A stretch of DNA of 64,000 nucleotides. Origin: Mariniflexile sp044335535. Its GTDB lineage: Bacteria; Bacteroidota; Bacteroidia; Flavobacteriales; Flavobacteriaceae. Positions 61,236 to 64,000 of this stretch are shown here, piece after piece. Location: contig NZ_JBIQVZ010000007.1 of NCBI RefSeq assembly GCF_044335535.1, positions 62,001 through 126,000 on the forward strand, in the 5' to 3' direction. Positions within the stretch are counted from its first letter, which is position 1; every line of letters starts with the position of its first letter. The notes beneath the pieces were generated by a model. The model saw only the letters and a program-made list of their open reading frames with translations, was not told the DNA's origin and searched no databases. Made by a program: the position numbers and the translations under genes.

Positions 61236-61309
61236 GGGGCACGATCCCCCGACCTCCGGGTTATGAATCCGACGCTCTAACCAACTGAGCTACCTCGCCT
61301 AATTTGAGG
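61236..61309 (-). tRNA. tRNA-Met (anticodon CAU)
   Basis: The 74-nt cloverleaf has acceptor arms GGCGAGG and TCTCGCT with G-U pairs at both ends, D-arm GCTC/GAGC, anticodon loop TTCATAA (CAU) with stem TCGGA/CCCGG (one A-C mismatch), and T-stem GGGGG/CCCCC. The T-loop reads ATCGTGC, not the usual TTCRANY. 3' CCA is not encoded. It is probably elongator Met, but a lysidine-modified Ile tRNA cannot be excluded from the anticodon alone. Confidence 0.92.
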
Positions 61310-61430
61310 CTGCAAATATAAAAACAATATTGTTGTCTGCAAACATTACTTGAGTAAATTATTATTAAAAATTATTACGGTACTTATTAATTAATGTATA
61401 TATTGGGAACTTAAAATTTTTACAGTACTT

Positions 61431-61820
61431 ATGGACGAAAAAATTAAATTTGAAATTGAATTTACGATACAGGCTTCACCTCAATTAATTTATCAATATA
61501 TATCGACACCCTCTGGTTTATCGGAGTGGTTTTCAGATAATGTGAATTCTAGAGGCGAGTTGTTTACTTTTATTTGGGATGATAGCGAAGAAAAAGCAAA
61601 ATTGATAAGTAAAAAAACAGGCGAACGCATTAAATTTAAGTGGTTGAATGATGAAGACGATCAAATCTCTTATTTTGAGATTAAAATTCAGGTAGATGAG
61701 ATTACGAAAGATGTCTCGCTAATAGTTACGGATTTTGCAGAAGAAGACGAAGTTGAAGAATCTAAAATGCTTTGGGAAAATCAAATTTCCAGTTTAAAGC
61801 AAGTATTAGGGTCAGCTTAA
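61431..61820 (+). CDS. START-like domain protein
   Basis: The 129-residue protein has the START/AHSA1 fold: N-terminal strand EIEFTIQASPQLIYQYISTPSGLSEWFSD, a central KFKWL strand and C-terminal helix (MLWENQISSLKQVL). It is annotated in Bacteroidetes as START-like. The ligand and function are unknown. It occurs next to the aminotransferase, YqgE, HU and fmt genes in a gene order typical of this phylum. Confidence 0.88.
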   Translation: MDEKIKFEIEFTIQASPQLIYQYISTPSGLSEWFSDNVNSRGELFTFIWDDSEEKAKLISKKTGERIKFKWLNDEDDQISYFEIKIQVDEITKDVSLIVTDFAEEDEVEESKMLWENQISSLKQVLGSA

Positions 61821-61842
61821 TTCCAAAACAATATATTTAAAT

Positions 61843-61850
61843 TATATTTG
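61843..61850 (+). promoter_or_regulatory. Putative -7 box for the class IV aminotransferase gene
   Basis: TATATTTG fits TAnnTTTG and its last base is the first base of the terminator-like hairpin at 61850-61877. Confidence 0.45.
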
Positions 61851-61877
61851 TCCCGAATTTATTTCGGGACTTTTTTT
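61850..61877 (+). terminator. Terminator-like hairpin in front of the aminotransferase start
   Basis: A perfect 8-bp stem GTCCCGAA/TTCGGGAC with loop TTTAT is followed by seven T and then directly by ATG 61878. It looks like the terminator of the START-like gene overlapping the next promoter. Confidence 0.75.
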
Positions 61878-62720
61878 ATGACGAATTTTAACGGAACTTT
61901 TTTAGAACAAGAGCAATTATTATCAATCAATAATAGGGGGTATGCCTACGGCGATGTGCTTTTTGAAACCATAAAAGCGTCACATGGAAAATTATTTTTT
62001 TGGGAAGATCACTATTTTAGGCTCATGGCGTCTATGCGAATTATGCGTATGGAGATTCCTATGAATTTCACCATGGAATTTCTTGAAGAACAAATTATAA
62101 ACACACTAAAAGCAACGAATTTAGACACCGTTTCGGCAAGGGTTAAATTGTTGGTTCATAGAAATGAAGGTGGTTTGTATTTACCAAATACCAACGCTAT
62201 TAGTTTTATAATCACTGTAAAGCAAATTGAGGCTGATTTTTATACATTTCAAGATGGTTTTTATGAAGTAGATTTGTTTAAAGACCACTACGTGTCACCT
62301 AGTCTATTGTCAACCTTAAAAACAAACAATAAAGCCCTTAACGTCGTTGGAAGTATTTATGCGAAAGAAAATAAACTGAATAATTGTTTTATTTTAAACA
62401 CCAACAAACATGTTATTGAAGCATTAAATGGTAATGTTTTTGTTGTAAAGGGAAATACTATTAAAACGCCACCTATTAGCGATGGTTGTTTAAAAGGCGT
62501 GATGCGTAAACAGATCATTGAGGTTTTAAAAACCTTGTCAGAATATGAATTGGTTGAAGAATCGGTATCTCCTTTTGAGCTTCAAAAAGCCGATGAAATT
62601 TTTATAACGAATGTTATTGTAGGTATTCAGCCCGTAACAAAGTACCGTAAGAAGTTATTTAATGCAGAAGTATCAAAAACAATTCTACAGAAATTAAATA
62701 TAAAATTACGTTTAAGTTAA
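61878..62720 (+). CDS. Class IV aminotransferase (branched-chain/ADCL-like)
   Basis: The 280-residue PLP enzyme of fold type IV has N-terminal LSINNRGYAYGDVLFETI near residues 15-32, the lysine region TLKTNNKALNVVG near 143-155 and a C-terminal EIFITNVIVGIQPV. It could be aminodeoxychorismate lyase (PabC) or a branched-chain aminotransferase-like enzyme. Sequence alone does not decide. ATG 61878 is preferred over 61848, which lies in the promoter and hairpin. Its stop overlaps the convergent yqgE stop. Confidence 0.85.
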   Translation: MTNFNGTFLEQEQLLSINNRGYAYGDVLFETIKASHGKLFFWEDHYFRLMASMRIMRMEIPMNFTMEFLEEQIINTLKATNLDTVSARVKLLVHRNEGGLYLPNTNAISFIITVKQIEADFYTFQDGFYEVDLFKDHYVSPSLLSTLKTNNKALNVVGSIYAKENKLNNCFILNTNKHVIEALNGNVFVVKGNTIKTPPISDGCLKGVMRKQIIEVLKTLSEYELVEESVSPFELQKADEIFITNVIVGIQPVTKYRKKLFNAEVSKTILQKLNIKLRLS

Positions 62721-63277
62721 TTATAGTTTGGGTTGTCGGGTGCGTTACTCCATATACTGTACTCATCTCCAAACTCTAACATTTTTTCTTTCCAAAACGT
62801 TTCGTAATTTTTTTCAATGATACTGTTTTTATAAACATTCTCGGTAACTACCCACGAATTCGATTTTAATTCATTTTCCAGTTGATTGGCATCCCATCCG
62901 GAATACCCTAAAAAGAATTTAATATCGTTTTCATTTATAATTTGTTTCGCAATAAGTTCTGCCACCATATTAAAATCGCCTCCCCAATAAATATCTAAAG
63001 AAATTTCAATACTGTCAGGAATTAAGTGGGGAACTTTATGAATGAAATATAAATTATCTTGTTCTACGGGACCGCCGTTGTAAACCTTGAAAGTGGCTTC
63101 CACTTCAGGAACCAAATCGTTAATGGTATAATCTAAGGGCTTGTTTAAAATAAAACCTATAGATCCTTCAGAAGAATGGTCTGCTAATAAAATAATGGAC
63201 CGGCTAAAAGAAATATCGCCAAAAATGGTAGGTTCGGCGATTAACAAATTACCTTTTTTTGGTGTTATTGTTACCAT
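62717..63277 (-). CDS. yqgE: YqgE/AlgH family protein (UPF0301)
   Basis: The 186-residue soluble protein has the UPF0301 signatures: GNLLIAEPTIFGDISFSRSI, GSIGFILNKPL, VYNGGPV and FFLGYSGWDANQLENELKSNSW. The family is widely conserved. A role in transcriptional or envelope control was suggested for AlgH but the function is unsettled. It is convergent with the aminotransferase gene. Confidence 0.94.
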   Translation of the reverse strand: MVTITPKKGNLLIAEPTIFGDISFSRSIILLADHSSEGSIGFILNKPLDYTINDLVPEVEATFKVYNGGPVEQDNLYFIHKVPHLIPDSIEISLDIYWGGDFNMVAELIAKQIINENDIKFFLGYSGWDANQLENELKSNSWVVTENVYKNSIIEKNYETFWKEKMLEFGDEYSIWSNAPDNPNYN

Positions 63278-63347
63278 ACTACATAGGAATTAGTAACTAA
63301 ATCTAACATTTATTTATTAAAAAAGCAACTGTTTTAATGAAATAAAT

Positions 63348-63381
63348 AAAAAATGCCTCCAAATTTTGGAGGCATTTTTTT
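63348..63381. terminator. Intrinsic terminator after the HU gene
   Basis: The arms AAAAAATGCCTCC and GGAGGCATTTTTT enclose AAATTTT. It is strong and symmetrical, so it may work in both directions. Confidence 0.88.
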
Positions 63382-63398
63382 ATAAAAGACGTAAATAA

Positions 63399-63671
63399 TT
63401 AGTTTACAGCGTTTGATAAATCTGCTCCAGCTTTAAACTTTACAACTTTTTTAGCTTTAATTTTGATAGTAGCTCCAGTTTGTGGGTTTCTACCTTCTCT
63501 TGCAGCTCTTTTAGAAACTGACCAAGATCCAAATCCTACTAAAGAAACACGGTTGCCTTTTTGTAAAGCACCTTCAATTTCAATAAGTGCGCATTCTAAT
63601 GCTTTTTTTGCAGCAGCTTTAGTAATTCCGGCATGTTCTGCCATTGCATCGATTAAATCTGTTTTGTTCAT
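63399..63671 (-). CDS. hup: HU-family DNA-binding protein
   Basis: The 90-residue protein has the HU/IHF fold and signatures MNKTDLIDAMAEHAGITKAAAKKAL, VSLVGFGSWSVSKRAAREGRNPQTG (DNA-binding arm) and a C-terminal KVVKFKAGADLSNAVN. It bends and packages DNA as a dimer. Its own promoter and a strong terminator make it a monocistronic gene. Confidence 0.97.
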   Translation of the reverse strand: MNKTDLIDAMAEHAGITKAAAKKALECALIEIEGALQKGNRVSLVGFGSWSVSKRAAREGRNPQTGATIKIKAKKVVKFKAGADLSNAVN

Positions 63672-63725
63672 AATGTAATATTTAATTATTAATAAATTGG
63701 TTAAACATTTTGTTAAATACTATTA

Positions 63726-63755
63726 CAAATTTATACGGATTATGCAACCACGCAA
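63726..63755 (-). promoter_or_regulatory. Promoter of the HU gene
   Basis: On the minus strand TTG (63753-63755), 19 bp, then TAAATTTG (63726-63733) fits the Bacteroidetes consensus. The leader is about 48 nt. Confidence 0.65.
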
Positions 63756-63860
63756 GTAATAGCAAGGGAAATACGTAGTATTGTTGATAAATTAGTGCTT
63801 TTGTTAATAAAGAACCCGTGTTTTATCGATGAAATTAGATTATATCAATGATAATAAGGG

Positions 63861-64000
63861 TTAGCGCATTTTTGCATTGGTTTCAAAAGCATAACCATTT
63901 AAAAGTGATTTTGTGTCCATAGTACGTTTACCAGGGAGTTTAATTTCCTTAATAATGATGTAACCTTTTGATACGGCAACCTTTAATTCTTTTTTTGTTG
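63861..64000 (-). CDS. fmt: Methionyl-tRNA formyltransferase, C-terminal end (partial)
   Basis: The last 46 codons are visible: KELKVAVSKGYIIIKEIKLP followed by GKRTMDTKSLLNGY and a TAA stop at 63861-63863. The LPGKRXMDXXSLLNG motif is the conserved C-terminal tRNA-binding tail of Fmt, which formylates initiator Met-tRNA. The rest lies outside the window. It is upstream of HU on the same strand, a typical arrangement in this phylum. Confidence 0.88.
   Translation of the reverse strand, partial: TKKELKVAVSKGYIIIKEIKLPGKRTMDTKSLLNGYAFETNAKMR

Overview
The window is a gene-dense, AT-rich chromosome segment of a member of the phylum Bacteroidetes, most likely a marine Flavobacteriaceae. Four things point there: -7 boxes of the form TAnnTTTG (with TTG about 19 bp upstream at lpdA and HU), an exported S8 protease with a type IX secretion C-terminal sorting domain, families largely confined to this phylum (DUF4294, DUF2911, START-like, DUF3857), and a cluster of glycan-degrading enzymes. 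No phage, integrase, transposase, CRISPR array or rRNA was seen. One tRNA (Met, CAU anticodon) is present.

Layout. 1-992: 5' part of a tandem-PAS histidine kinase (minus). 1.3-12.7 kb (plus): pyrG, yidC, a MORN-like exported protein, mnmA, an S8 protease, a nitronate monooxygenase-like flavoprotein, a MATE exporter, a small acidic protein and a PAP2 phosphatase. 12.7-16.1 kb (minus): lipid kinase, LtaS/OpgB-type sulfatase-fold membrane enzyme and a DUF2911 protein. 16.3-18.9 kb (plus): ECF sigma factor, probable anti-sigma factor and an unusual coiled-coil exported protein. 18.9-29.0 kb (minus): CDF transporter, miaA, ion channel, DUF3857 protein, exonuclease/GIY-YIG protein, YggS, DUF1015, 3-hydroxyacyl-CoA dehydrogenase and Gfo/Idh/MocA oxidoreductase. 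29.3-34.7 kb: pcm, smpB, an S41 peptidase lipoprotein and lpdA. 34.9-50.2 kb: LytTR two-component pair, ExbB-like protein, split ThrE exporter, PrsW protease, Nudix hydrolase, M42 peptidase, TrhA, GNAT, ZIP transporter, two methyltransferases, and an accessory stretch with lipoproteins, a broken parE-like toxin gene and long direct repeats. 50.7-59.8 kb (plus): five-gene glycan cluster (BNR_4 protein, GH105, GH2, GH154/DUF2264, GH43), which reads as successive removal of uronic acid, galactose and pentose sugars. 60.0-61.1 kb: a Fic protein with what look like its own operators. 61.2-64.0 kb: tRNA-Met, START-like protein, class IV aminotransferase, YqgE, HU and the 3' end of fmt.

The most unusual feature lies between the genes. 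Many intergenic gaps are built of degenerate 7-bp tandem repeats whose first unit starts exactly on the stop codon of the preceding gene, with a different unit sequence at each locus. Other dispersed repeats (a palindrome family and a TAATCTAAAGAATT module) also begin at stop codons. At one locus such an array runs up to an exonuclease gene whose only sensible start codon is ATT. A 140-bp nested inverted-repeat element occurs twice. A separate 210-bp structured element sits between smpB and an S41 peptidase gene.
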